64,000 bases of DNA. It comes from Streptomyces umbrinus (GTDB lineage Bacteria > Actinomycetota > Actinomycetes > Streptomycetales > Streptomycetaceae). The position numbers and the translations under genes were made by a program. Positions 49,938 to 58,953 of the stretch are shown piece after piece. The notes below the pieces were generated by a model that made no database searches, was not told the DNA's origin, and was given only the letters and a program-made list of their open reading frames with translations. Each line of letters opens with the position of its first letter. The stretch's first letter is position 1. Location of the stretch: contig NZ_JAUSZI010000002.1 in NCBI RefSeq assembly GCF_030817415.1, positions 10,949,501-11,013,500 on the forward strand. Direction: 5' to 3'.

Positions 49938-51923
49938 CTACGAGGCCGACGGCACCACCCGTACGTCGGCGGCACGTACGTACGCCACCCGGTGCCCGAA
50001 CTGGATCTCGTAGTACATGTCCTTGCCGCGCACCACCCGGTGCGGCGTCGTGTCGAAGGTCGGCGCGTAGAAGTACTCGCCCGGCACCTTGTCGCCCGCC
50101 GAGTACTTCTGCCCCTTGAGCAGTTTGTACGGCAGGGGCGAGATCTCCTGGACGGGCACGCCTGCCGGGTAGGCCGCCTTCTCCGGGTACGCGCGTCCGT
50201 ACACGGGGATCTCGGTCAGTCCGGCCTTCGGTGTCACGACCGGCCCGGTCGCGCTCACCGCGGTCGGCTGCTTCGCCGGGTTCTTGAACCAGGCCTTCTG
50301 GCCGAGGTACCAGATCGCGGTCCAGTCGCCGTCGCGCCCGGCGACCGCGTACCGCTGGCCTGTGGACACACGCGAACCCACGTCGTTCACATCGATCGTG
50401 GAGTCCTCGCCCTTGGGCCGCAGCCCGATGTCCTTGACGAGCGGCGCGTCCGAGCGCGGCTGCGTGTGCAGCCGTACGGCGCTCGAACCGTGCGCCGCGC
50501 AGGGCTCGCCCTTCGTGACGCAGCCCGTGAACTTCGGCTTGTGCTTGGCGAATTGGGGCAGCACGGTCACGAGCCCGCCGTTCGATCCCGGGACGGCGCG
50601 CAACGGTTTGCCGAGCAGGGCGAAGTAGTGCTGCCAGTCCCAGTACGGGCCCGGGTCCGTGTGCATCCCTGGGATGTTCGCCGTCGTCGTTCCCGGGACG
50701 GTGTCGTGGCCGAGGATGTGCTGCCGGTCCAGCGGGATGCCGTACTTCTTCGCCAGATACTTCACCAGCCGCGCCGACGACCGGTACATCGCCTCCGTGT
50801 ACCAGGCGTCCGGCGCCGCGAGGAACCCCTCGTGCTCCAGACCGATCGACTTGGCGTTCACATACCAGTTGCCCGCGTGCCAGGCCACGTCCTTGGCCTT
50901 CACATGCTGGGCGATGTGCCCGTCGGTGGAGCGCAGGGTGTACTGCCACGACACATAGGTCGGGTCCTGCACCATGTTGAGGACGCCTTCCCAGGCGCCC
51001 TCCGTGTCGTGCACGACGATGTACTTGATGCTCTGGGACTTGGGCCGGTCGCCGAGGTCGTGGTTGCCGTAGTCGCCGTCGCCGAACTCCTCGTACGGTG
51101 CCGGAATCCACTCGCAGGACACGGTCGCCGGGCACTCGGTGCCGGCCGCGCGGGCCGCCCGCAGTCCCGTCTCGCCCAACTGCCCTGTGACGGGACGCAG
51201 TTCAGGCTGAGCAGCGAGGGCGACCTGCTGGCCCGCGTCCGTCGTGCGGTGCTCCCCGCGGCGGATCACGTCGAAGACGTCGTCGGCGTACGTCGCCGCC
51301 GTCGCCGTGTCGTCGGCGCCCGAGTAGCGTGCCACCGCCCCGTACCAGTCGGCCGCGTCGTCACTGAGCGGCTCACCGAGCTGCTTCTGTGCGGCGGCCA
51401 GCAGCGCGGCACCCCCGGCCACATTGGCGGCCGCGTCCGTACGCAGCCGCTCTTCCGGGATGCCGGTGAGATCGGCCGCCTTCGTCAACGTCTTGAGACG
51501 GGCGGGGAGTTGGGTGTTCTCCGGGACCTGGGTGTCGGGGAGCAGCGGCGCGCGTGAGTCGTCGCCGCGTGCGTCCTCCGTGCCCTCGCTGTGGTGCGGT
51601 GCCACCGTCCGGGCGATCGCGGTGCGGGCGTCCGTCAGATGCATGGGGCCGTAGCCGCCGGTGACACTCGGCGCCCCGCCGTGCGCGTCCCAGCGGGACT
51701 GCAGATAGGAGACGGCGAGGAGCACATTCCGCGGTACGTGGTACTGGGCGGCCGCGTCGGCGAACGCGCTCTGCAGACGTGCGGAGGACGCCTGGGCGCC
51801 GCTGTCGGACGGGGCGGCGCCGAGCAGTGGCAGCAGCAGGGCCGCCGAGGCGACGGCACCGGCCGTCCTTCGTGCGCGTCTGTGCCCGGTGGAGGGGCTG
51901 GAGTCGGTGGGGGATCCTCGCAA
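49938..51923 (-). CDS. Secreted N-acetylmuramoyl-L-alanine amidase (amidase_2/PGRP type)
   Basis: 661 aa; TTG start with AGGAGG 7 nt upstream. A leader of Arg-rich type (HRRARRTAGAVASAALLLPLLGAAPS) is followed by a region with lysozyme-like helices (55-240; SYLQSRWDAHGG, YGAVARYSGADDTA) and the amidase fold (280-450): YIVVHDTEGAWEGVLN, VAWHAGNWYVNAKSIGLEHEGF, LGHDTVPGTTTANIPGMHTDPGPYWDW carry the zinc-ligand histidines. A C-terminal SH3-like/peptidoglycan-binding part follows (RLHTQPRSDAPLV). It cuts the amide between MurNAc and the stem peptide outside the cell. Alone, convergent with VOC gene. Confidence 0.9.
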   Translation of the reverse strand: MRGSPTDSSPSTGHRRARRTAGAVASAALLLPLLGAAPSDSGAQASSARLQSAFADAAAQYHVPRNVLLAVSYLQSRWDAHGGAPSVTGGYGPMHLTDARTAIARTVAPHHSEGTEDARGDDSRAPLLPDTQVPENTQLPARLKTLTKAADLTGIPEERLRTDAAANVAGGAALLAAAQKQLGEPLSDDAADWYGAVARYSGADDTATAATYADDVFDVIRRGEHRTTDAGQQVALAAQPELRPVTGQLGETGLRAARAAGTECPATVSCEWIPAPYEEFGDGDYGNHDLGDRPKSQSIKYIVVHDTEGAWEGVLNMVQDPTYVSWQYTLRSTDGHIAQHVKAKDVAWHAGNWYVNAKSIGLEHEGFLAAPDAWYTEAMYRSSARLVKYLAKKYGIPLDRQHILGHDTVPGTTTANIPGMHTDPGPYWDWQHYFALLGKPLRAVPGSNGGLVTVLPQFAKHKPKFTGCVTKGEPCAAHGSSAVRLHTQPRSDAPLVKDIGLRPKGEDSTIDVNDVGSRVSTGQRYAVAGRDGDWTAIWYLGQKAWFKNPAKQPTAVSATGPVVTPKAGLTEIPVYGRAYPEKAAYPAGVPVQEISPLPYKLLKGQKYSAGDKVPGEYFYAPTFDTTPHRVVRGKDMYYEIQFGHRVAYVRAADVRVVPSAS

Positions 51924-52224
51924 AGCAGGCCTCCTGGGACGATCGGTCGCGATGGTGCGTGCGGGGCCGGGCGTGCGTCAGTGGTACCGGCTCCCCGACG
52001 ATCCGTCAATCATGCCCAGAGGCAGTTGATTTCCCACGTCAGCGGCGGGTGTCGCGGGTTTCGCGGCGACGGCGACCCGGCCTGCGAGGCGTCAGTGGAG
52101 TGGACCTGTGGCCTGTTCGGGTGAACGTTCCTCGATGGAGGAGTGCCGGGCGCGAGCGACGGCCCGACATGACGAAGGTCCGCGATGCGCCCTGTACCGG
52201 GCACACCGCGGACCACCATCCCCG
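51924..52224. other. 301-bp intergenic region
   Basis: It holds the promoter of the amidase gene and a hairpin terminator of the APH gene (52177-52214). No other structure is seen. Confidence 0.5.
52177..52214 (-). terminator. Terminator after the APH-fold gene
   Basis: GGTCCGCG (52177-52184) pairs with CGCGGACC (52207-52214), and the inner GCGCCC / GGGCAC can form a second stem. It lies just after the APH stop on its strand. Confidence 0.7.
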
Positions 52225-53367
52225 TCAGCGAGTGCCGACCGCCGCTCGGACGGCCTTGCGGGCCATCTGGCAGTCGTCGTGCAGCCGCCTCAGCAGCAGC
52301 CGCTGTTCCTCGCCGGACGGCGCAGCACCCGGGTGGGCCGGTCCCGGTGCCGCCGGGGTCGTCTCGTGCATCGACCGCTGCACGGCCGTCTCGTACGTAC
52401 GGATCTCCCTGGTGACGACGAGCATGAGGTTCACCAGGAACGCGTCGCGCGCCGCGGGTCCCGCCGACTGCGCGAGCTGGCTGATCTGCCGCCGGGCGAC
52501 GGGCGCGTCCCCGAGGACCGCCCACAGCGTCGCCAGGTCGTACCCCGGCAGATACCAGCCCGCATGCTCCCAGTCCACCAGCACTGGACCGGCCGGTGAC
52601 AGGAGAATGTTGGACAGGAGAGCGTCGCCGTGGCAGAACTGGCCCATGCCCTGGCGGCCCGCCGAGTGCGCGATGCCGTGCACCAGCTTCTGCAGATCAC
52701 CCATGTCCCGGTCGGTGAGCAACCCCAGCTCGTGATACCGGGAGATCCGGGCCGCGTAGTCCAGCGGGGCGTCGAACGTCCCCGCCGGCGGCCGCCACGC
52801 GTTGAGCCGACAGATCGCGCCGAGCGCCGCCCTGATGTCCGCGCGGGGCGGGGACTCCGCCGGGTGCCGCTGCAGCGCCGCCACCCGTCCCGGCATCCGC
52901 TCGATCACCAGTGTGCAGTTGTCCGGGTCCGCCGCGATCAGGCGCGGCACCCGCACCGGGGGCCGGTGCCGCACGAACGAGCGGTACGCCGCTATTTCAT
53001 GACGGATCCGCTCGGTCCACACCGGGGAGTGGTCAAGTAAACACTTGGCGACGGCGGTGCTGCGCCCTGTCGTGCCGACCAGGAGCACGGAGCGGCCGCT
53101 GCGGCGCAGCACCTGCACCGGAGCGAACTCCGGACAGATCCGGTGCACCGACGCGATCGCCGTGCGCAGCTGCGCCCCCTGGGGGCCGGACAAGTCGAGT
53201 CTCCCGCTGAGCGGTTGGGTGCCGAGCCCCGGCACGCGCCGTGACCTACCGGCACCGAGCACGGGAGCCGCGCCCGGGCGTGCGGGGTCGAGATATGGGC
53301 CGCTGCCGACCGGGCGGGCGTGCAGTGACCGGGGCGGAGCGGACACGGAGGACGATGCTGCGTACAT
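52225..53367 (-). CDS. Aminoglycoside-phosphotransferase-fold kinase
   Basis: 380 aa. APH/choline-kinase fold: [39 protein letters not shown] has the catalytic HGDxxxxN and the metal-binding [31 protein letters not shown] carries the ATP-binding Lys and the helix C. The N-terminal 75 residues are basic and low-complexity, so a downstream start is possible, but no better ribosome site is seen. It is not a known resistance enzyme; the substrate is unknown. Divergent from the NsdA-like gene. Confidence 0.85.
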   Translation of the reverse strand: MYAASSSVSAPPRSLHARPVGSGPYLDPARPGAAPVLGAGRSRRVPGLGTQPLSGRLDLSGPQGAQLRTAIASVHRICPEFAPVQVLRRSGRSVLLVGTTGRSTAVAKCLLDHSPVWTERIRHEIAAYRSFVRHRPPVRVPRLIAADPDNCTLVIERMPGRVAALQRHPAESPPRADIRAALGAICRLNAWRPPAGTFDAPLDYAARISRYHELGLLTDRDMGDLQKLVHGIAHSAGRQGMGQFCHGDALLSNILLSPAGPVLVDWEHAGWYLPGYDLATLWAVLGDAPVARRQISQLAQSAGPAARDAFLVNLMLVVTREIRTYETAVQRSMHETTPAAPGPAHPGAAPSGEEQRLLLRRLHDDCQMARKAVRAAVGTR

Positions 53368-53600
53368 GGGCGAAACAGATCCCTTCGTGTGCCTGCGAGT
53401 TGCTGCGCTACCCGCCCCGGCCGCTCTGGTGCACCCTGGGGAGTGTCCCTTCGGCGACCGGGTCGGGGTGGCGCTTTCCTACCTGACACCCGATGCCCAG
53501 TGGCACACCATCTGGCGTGCCCTGGCGAACCCTGGCGAATAGTCGCTCAGCAACTGACAGACGGTTAGTGTCAACTCAGCCGAGAACCTGGGGGCTTGAC

Positions 53601-55100
53601 GTGAGCGGACAACCCAACACCCGCCTTTCGGACCTGTTCGGCCTGGCCGGCTGGTCCAAGGGGGAACTCGCGAGGATGGTCAACCGGCAGGCGGCGGCCA
53701 TGGGCCACCCCCAGCTGGCGACGGACACCTCAAGGGTGCGGCGGTGGATCGACACGGGAGAGATCCCGCGAGATCCGGTGCCGCGGGTGCTGGCAGCACT
53801 GTTCACCGAGCGTCTCGGCCGTGTCGTGACCATCGAGGATCTCGGTCTGGTCCGGCACGGGCGCACGGGGAAACGGCAGGGCGCCGGGAGTGTGGAACAT
53901 CCCGACGGTATGCCGTGGGCGCCCGAGCGGACTGCCGCGGTCCTCACCGAATTCACGGGAATGGACCTCATGCTCAACCGACGCGGCTTGGTGGGCGCGG
54001 GCGCCGCGCTCGCCGCCGGATCCGCAATCAGCAGCGCCATGCAGGACTGGCTGCACTCCGATCCGGCCCTCGCGGCCGACGCCCCTGACATCGACGATCC
54101 CCTGCACGCCGACCCCGCTGGGTTCGACCGCTACGAGGCCGCCCCCATCGGGTCGCAGGAGATCGAGGAACTGGAGCGCTCGGTCGAGGTGTTCCGGGCC
54201 TGGGACGCGGCCCGCGGGGGCGGACTGCAACGCAAGGCTGTCGTGGGACAGCTCAACGAAGTGGGAGGCATGCTCTCCTACCGACACCCCGACCATCTGC
54301 AGCGGCGCCTGTGGGGCGTCGCCGCCAACCTCGCCGTCCTCGCGGGCTGGATGTCGCACGACGTCGGCCTGGAGCCCACGGCCCAGAAGTACTTCATCAT
54401 CGCCGCGCACGCGGCCCGAGAAGGTGGTGACCGGCCCCGCGCGGGCGAGGCGCTCTCCCGAGCGGCCCGCCAGATGGTGCACCTGGGCCGGCCCGACGAC
54501 GCGCTCGACCTCATGAAGCTCGCCAAATCGGGATCGGGCGACGAGGTCCTGCCGCGCACCCAGGCCATGCTCTACACCATCGAGGCCTGGGCGCAGGCGT
54601 CGCTGGGCAAAGGCCAGGCCATGCGGCGCACCCTGGGGGAGGCGGAGGACCTCTTCGTCTCGGACAAGGGTGACGTGCCGCCGCCGAGCTGGATGCAGCT
54701 GTTCGACGAGGCCGACATGCACGGGATGCAGGCCCTGGCCTACCGGACGCTCGCGGAGCACGACCCGTCCGCGGCCGCCGTCGCACAGAGCCACGCCAAG
54801 GAAGCACTGGAGCTGCGGGAGAAGGGCCGGGACCGGTCGAAGATCTTCGACCACATCTCGCTCGCGTCCGCCTGCTTCATCGCCGACGACCCCGAACAGG
54901 CCGACCGGTACGCACGCCTGGCCCTGACGTCGATGGGCTCGAACTCCTCCCACCGCACCTGGGACCGGCTGCGTGAGATGTACCGGCTGACGGGGCAGTA
55001 CTCCAGTTATCCGAAGATCAACGATCTGCGTGAGGAGATCAAACTGGCGCTGCCCAAGGGCTCGTTGAAGGCCAGGGGCGGCAACAGCGCACGGGCATAG
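53601..55100 (+). CDS. NsdA-like regulator with TPR-like C-terminal half
   Basis: 499 aa from GTG 53601; an upstream open stretch has no ribosome site and the conserved N-terminus begins with NTRLSDLFGLAGWSKGELARMVNRQAAAMG. Residues 5-75 resemble a helix-turn-helix (RRWIDTGEIPRDPVPRVLAALF). GMDLMLNRRGLVGAGAALAAGSA lies at about 127-149 and the C-terminal 330 residues form TPR-like helical pairs (HPDHLQRRLWGVAANLAVLAGW, RAGEALSRAARQMVHLG). This matches NsdA, a negative regulator of sporulation and antibiotic production in Streptomyces coelicolor, from memory of the family. Convergent with the SpoIIE-type phosphatase gene. Confidence 0.75.
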   Translation: MSGQPNTRLSDLFGLAGWSKGELARMVNRQAAAMGHPQLATDTSRVRRWIDTGEIPRDPVPRVLAALFTERLGRVVTIEDLGLVRHGRTGKRQGAGSVEHPDGMPWAPERTAAVLTEFTGMDLMLNRRGLVGAGAALAAGSAISSAMQDWLHSDPALAADAPDIDDPLHADPAGFDRYEAAPIGSQEIEELERSVEVFRAWDAARGGGLQRKAVVGQLNEVGGMLSYRHPDHLQRRLWGVAANLAVLAGWMSHDVGLEPTAQKYFIIAAHAAREGGDRPRAGEALSRAARQMVHLGRPDDALDLMKLAKSGSGDEVLPRTQAMLYTIEAWAQASLGKGQAMRRTLGEAEDLFVSDKGDVPPPSWMQLFDEADMHGMQALAYRTLAEHDPSAAAVAQSHAKEALELREKGRDRSKIFDHISLASACFIADDPEQADRYARLALTSMGSNSSHRTWDRLREMYRLTGQYSSYPKINDLREEIKLALPKGSLKARGGNSARA

Positions 55101-55165
55101 GGGGCCTGTGCGGCTGGTTTCACCCCTGCCGGGTTGTGCTCATGTGCGCTCGGGCTGTGCCCGCG

Positions 55166-56659
55166 TCAGGTGGCAACCCTGGCGACGAGTACGCAGGCGT
55201 CGTCCTCGCGCTCCGTCTCGCCGAACTCCTCCACGACCATCCGTACGCAGTCCTGTGCGGCGCGTGCCTCGCCGAAGCGGGGGGCCAGGCCCAGGAGACG
55301 GCCGACGGCCGCGGTGTCGCCTCCACCCTCGACCTCGCTCGAGTCGTGGGACTCCCATGACTGGGACCGGGGAGACACCCATCGCCGAGGAACCAGCCCG
55401 TCGGTGTGCAGGAGGAGCAGGTCGCCCGGTTCGAGCGTCTCTTCGGCCTGTCCGTAGACAGCGCCGGAAGTGGCGCCGAGCAGGACGCCGTCCGGCGGCG
55501 CAAGCATGCGCCCCTTCCCGTTGCGGAACAGCAGTGGGGCGGGGTGTCCTGCCTGCGCCCAGGTCAGCGTGCGGCTCTCGGGCCGGTAGCGGCAGCACAC
55601 CGCGCTGCCCAGGGCCGGCTGGACCGAGGCGTCGAGTAACTGATTGAGCCACGCCATGAGCTGTCCGGGCTCGGTGCCCGCCACGGCCATACCGCGCAGG
55701 GCGCCGATCATCATCGCCATGCCCGAGGTGACGGTCACACCGCGGCCGGTGAGGTCGCCGACGCTCAACAGCGTGTCCCCGCCGGTCAGTTCGAGTGCGT
55801 CGTACCAGTCGCCGCCGATCAGCTCGCTCGTCGAGGAGGGCAGATAGCGGGCGGCCAGGTCCAGCGTCTCCGGTCCCTGGCGCGGGAGGCGCAGGGAACC
55901 GCGCCACGGCGGCAGCACGGCCTCCTGCAACTCGACCGCGAGCCGGCGCTCGGTCTGCGCGAAGTGCCGTTGGTGCTGAAGGGAGTCACGGGTCTCACTG
56001 ACGGTCCGCTGGCTGCGGCGCAGCTCACTGACGTCCCGCAGGACCGCCCACATCGAGGCGGTGCTGCCGTCCGTGTCGAGCACGGGCTCGCCCATCACGT
56101 GCACGGTCCGTACGTCGCCGTCGGGCCGGACGATACGGAACTCGCCGTCGATCGGCTTGGCGTCGATGAGGCAGTCCGTGACCATCGCCGTCAGCCTCGG
56201 CCGGTCCTGTTCCAGCACCACGGAGGGCAGTTCGTCGAGGGTGAGCGGGGGAGCGGCGGGGTCACGGCCGAGGATCTGGTAGAGCTCGCCGGACCAGGTC
56301 GCCTCGTCCGTCAGCAGGTTCCACTCGGCGCTGCCGACCCGGCTGAGCAGTGAGCCGTGCCGGGGTGCGGTCGGCACGGCTCGTACGGTGGGAGCCGCCG
56401 CCTCGTGCTCGACGGGAGCGGCCGGCGGGCCGTCCCTCAGCTGTGCCAAGTGCTCGTCGAGGTCGCTCAGTTGATGCATCGCCAGATCGCACAGGGCGCG
56501 CTGCCAGCGTCCCTCCGGATCCGTGCCGTCGGCCGGCGCGTCACGCCGTACGGCGTCCACCTCGCCCCGCAGCCGGCGCGTCTGCGAAATGAGCGCGTCG
56601 ACCGAGCCGCGCGGGGGCGGCTGGGCGGCAGGGTGGTCCGCCGAGAGGTGGGACGGCAT
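55166..56659 (-). CDS. PAS-domain SpoIIE-type PP2C phosphatase
   Basis: 497 aa from ATG 56659 with CGGAG 6 nt upstream. Residues 20-85 form a coiled-coil (VDALISQTRRLRGEVDAVRRD). A PAS domain lies at about 110-220 (WNLLTDEATWSGELYQILGRDPA ... FRIVRPDGDVRTVHVMGEPVLD). The SpoIIE/RsbU phosphatase domain (about 255-495) has YLPSSTSELIGGDWYDALEL, VGDLTGRGVTVTSGMAM, QAGHPAPLLFRNG, LLHTDGLVPRR and EREDDACVLVARV, with metal ligands in GGDWYD, GDLTG, TDG and EDDA. Such proteins dephosphorylate anti-anti-sigma factors in sigma-factor cascades. Sensor ligand unknown. Confidence 0.9.
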   Translation of the reverse strand: MPSHLSADHPAAQPPPRGSVDALISQTRRLRGEVDAVRRDAPADGTDPEGRWQRALCDLAMHQLSDLDEHLAQLRDGPPAAPVEHEAAAPTVRAVPTAPRHGSLLSRVGSAEWNLLTDEATWSGELYQILGRDPAAPPLTLDELPSVVLEQDRPRLTAMVTDCLIDAKPIDGEFRIVRPDGDVRTVHVMGEPVLDTDGSTASMWAVLRDVSELRRSQRTVSETRDSLQHQRHFAQTERRLAVELQEAVLPPWRGSLRLPRQGPETLDLAARYLPSSTSELIGGDWYDALELTGGDTLLSVGDLTGRGVTVTSGMAMMIGALRGMAVAGTEPGQLMAWLNQLLDASVQPALGSAVCCRYRPESRTLTWAQAGHPAPLLFRNGKGRMLAPPDGVLLGATSGAVYGQAEETLEPGDLLLLHTDGLVPRRWVSPRSQSWESHDSSEVEGGGDTAAVGRLLGLAPRFGEARAAQDCVRMVVEEFGETEREDDACVLVARVAT

Positions 56660-56972
56660 GACGTACTCCGATACAGGCACGGTACGACCAAGGCTGAAGG
56701 AAGGACCGGTTACGACTGTCGCACAGCCTGCGACGCCCTGTAAGGGATTTGGCAACACACGACCCGGTGGTGCCTCTGGCATATGTCGCAGTCCTCGCGG
56801 AGGATGCGGGCGGGGCGAATTCAGTACGTGGACCGGTCGATCAAGTCGTAGACAGGATAGGCGAGTTGATGGAGTGACGGCAGTGGCCGCGACTCACTCA
56901 ATCGTATGTTCGGCGAGCGTGTGTGCGGTGCTCGATCGAGGTTTCGCCGCCTCGGTGCCGCTCTGCCCTGCG
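56660..56972. other. 313-bp intergenic region with one palindrome
   Basis: The SpoIIE-type gene promoter and the end of the lipoprotein gene flank this. GTCGCA-CAGCC-TGCGAC at 56717-56733 is a 17-bp palindrome 58 bp before the SpoIIE-type start, operator-like. Nothing else is recognised. Confidence 0.4.
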
Positions 56973-57602
56973 TCAGTATCGCTGGGCCTTGGCCAGCTTG
57001 GGTGTCAGCATCGGCTCGGCGGGCTTGCGGCTGATGGCGAGGGGCTGGGCGCGCTCACCCGGGGCGAGGTCCTCGGCGCCGACGAATCTCGTCTCCACCG
57101 TCTTGCCGGAGGAATCGAGGAAGTCGACCTGCACGGCGTACGAGGCCTGCGCGTCGGTCTTGTTGGTGATGCTCACGACGACGGCCGGCAGGCCACCGGT
57201 CTCGGCCCTGGGCTTGCCGGTCATGGAGACGTCGGACATCGCGTTGCCCTGGCCGTCGACGTCCTTGAGCTCGTTCTCCGCCGCCTCGTTGGCACGGGCG
57301 ACCTCCGCCGATACGGACGCCTCGAAGGAGGACGCCGCGGCCGAGGCGGAGGAAGCCGCCGCCGAGGCCCGGGCGCGTGCGGACTCGACGGCCGATTCGT
57401 TGACGGAGGGGGCCGTACCCGAGAAGGACGCCGTGTCGGGCGGGGACGGCCGCTCACTGAAGGACGGGTCGGAATCCCCGGAGTCGCTGTCGGTGCTGCA
57501 CGCCGCGAGCGTGCTCATGGCCGCGGCGACCGCCGCCAGTGCGACGGCGGCCGAACGAGTCCTGCCCGGCCGGCGGGGGCCACGGGGCGGCGGTGTGTTC
57601 AT
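56973..57602 (-). CDS. Lipoprotein with Ala/Ser coiled segment
   Basis: 209 aa. Lipobox STLAAC with the lipidated Cys at residue 35, after a basic N-terminus (RRPGRTRSAAVALAAVAAAM). The middle (65-115) is an Ala/Ser/Glu-rich helix (SVNESAVESARARASAAASSASAAASSFEASVS), and the last 90 residues form a beta-rich domain (VVVSITNKTDAQASYAVQVDFLDSSGKTVETRFVG), like the FxLYD/DUF4352-type extracellular domains. It would sit on the outer face of the cytoplasmic membrane. Function is unknown. Transcribed in the same direction as the next baeRF gene but with a gap. Confidence 0.75.
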   Translation of the reverse strand: MNTPPPRGPRRPGRTRSAAVALAAVAAAMSTLAACSTDSDSGDSDPSFSERPSPPDTASFSGTAPSVNESAVESARARASAAASSASAAASSFEASVSAEVARANEAAENELKDVDGQGNAMSDVSMTGKPRAETGGLPAVVVSITNKTDAQASYAVQVDFLDSSGKTVETRFVGAEDLAPGERAQPLAISRKPAEPMLTPKLAKAQRY

Positions 57603-57748
57603 CGCGCGCTGTCCTTGCTGTCGGTGCCTGGTCGATCACTGCCGGGTCGGTCGACGAAATGAACCTTATGTCGGAAATTCCGGCAAGGCATTTCGGGTCG
57701 GCCGGGCCCGCAGTCACTCGCCCAGTACCGGGTCTGCCGCTTCCGCGG

Positions 57749-58846
57749 TCAGTAGCGCAGCACTCCCGCGATGCCCGCCGCGTCGCTCAGCGCGCCGTCC
57801 GGGACGAAGCGCACCTGCGCGCCGGTGTCCAGGCACTGTTCGACGATCTCGTCCACGATGTCGTCGCGGGCGTCCAGGTCGTCGGTGTCGGCCGGGACGA
57901 GATGGTCGCCGCCGTCGTCGCGTACGGTCACGCGGTAGTTCTCCTCGACGGCCAGCAGCCGGACCCGGCCGGCGGTCGCGTTCTGCCAGACCTCGTCGAC
58001 ACCGGCCGCGAACGCCCGTCGGCCCTTGGCCGTTTCGAGTTCCCGTGCCACGGTTTCGGCGCTCTTGCGGTCCTCGGCCGTGACCAGGGGGCTGACCGCC
58101 TGCCACACGGCGTCGGCACTCGCGTGCGCGAGACCGCCGTGCGCGACGTGGACGGCGTCCTTGGTGATGGTGCCGACCTCGTCGAGAAGCGAGAGTGCGG
58201 CCTGCTCGCCGGTGACGTACACCGGTCGCGGGTCGCCGCGCAGAACGCTGGCGAGGACGGTGTCGCCGTCTCGCAGGAAGTGGCGCGTCTGCTCGTCGCG
58301 GAAGGTGCTCGGCAGGTCGCCGATACGTTCCTTGCGCTCGGCGTCCGGGTCCTCCAGGCTCCGCGTCAGCGGGAAGCCGGCCGCCTCGGACTCGACGACA
58401 TGTCCCCCGCCGCCGCTCCACAGGGAGATCCGGTCCGCGGAGACGGCCAGCACCCAGAACGGACGCTCGGCCGCCTGTGCGGCGACGAGGTTGCGGGTCA
58501 GGAAGGTGTCCGAGAGGACGACGCGCTCCGGCACGGTCCGGGCCAGCGACCACACCTGGTGCTCCCCGGGGGCGGCGAAGATCGCGAGGCCGTCCTCGGC
58601 GTGCGCCAGATCGACCTCCGCGAGCGCCTGCTCCAGTTGCCCGACGACATCCATCCGCCGGTCACGGGTGACCGCGGGATCGGATTCCAGCTGCTTCTTC
58701 GCCTCGGCCAGGACATTGCGCAGCCGGACGGGGTCCTGTGCGTTGTCGGGCTCGCGGCGATGGGTCGGAGTGAGCACCGACACGGCCGGATAGGGCCGCG
58801 GGCGGCGCAGTTCGGTGAGGGTGGTGGGGCTCAGAACATGCTCCAT
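57749..58846 (-). CDS. baeRF3-type release-factor-like protein
   Basis: 365 aa from ATG 58846; no clear ribosome site precedes it, and the frame is open far upstream. Features: RRPRPYPAVSVLTPTHRREPDNAQDPVRLRNVLAEAKKQL at the N-terminus, then DGLAIFAAPGEHQVW and WVLAVSADRISLWSGGGGHVVE, and a C-terminal domain DDIVDEIVEQCLDTGAQVRFVPDG of eL30-like shape. It is the bacterial/archaeal release-factor-like (baeRF) family of stand-alone proteins with eRF1-like domains, thought to bind stalled ribosomes or to serve in stress response; a defined role in Streptomyces is unknown. Alone, before the peptidase gene on the same strand. Confidence 0.8.
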   Translation of the reverse strand: MEHVLSPTTLTELRRPRPYPAVSVLTPTHRREPDNAQDPVRLRNVLAEAKKQLESDPAVTRDRRMDVVGQLEQALAEVDLAHAEDGLAIFAAPGEHQVWSLARTVPERVVLSDTFLTRNLVAAQAAERPFWVLAVSADRISLWSGGGGHVVESEAAGFPLTRSLEDPDAERKERIGDLPSTFRDEQTRHFLRDGDTVLASVLRGDPRPVYVTGEQAALSLLDEVGTITKDAVHVAHGGLAHASADAVWQAVSPLVTAEDRKSAETVARELETAKGRRAFAAGVDEVWQNATAGRVRLLAVEENYRVTVRDDGGDHLVPADTDDLDARDDIVDEIVEQCLDTGAQVRFVPDGALSDAAGIAGVLRY

Positions 58847-58953
58847 ATATGCACCATATGACCGAATGGGTGAACGGGCATGCGGAGGAACGGAACCGGA
58901 TCGGATCGGATCGGGCCAATGGTGCGAGGTGGGCGCCGTGGTCGTCACGATCC

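Noticed and set aside
52010..52525. 171-codon minus-strand frame between amidase and APH genes
   Set aside because: Overlaps the APH gene, low-complexity, no start signal.
52225..53367. Aminoglycoside resistance gene
   Set aside because: The fold is shared by many small-molecule kinases; no resistance-specific motif or cluster context supports it.
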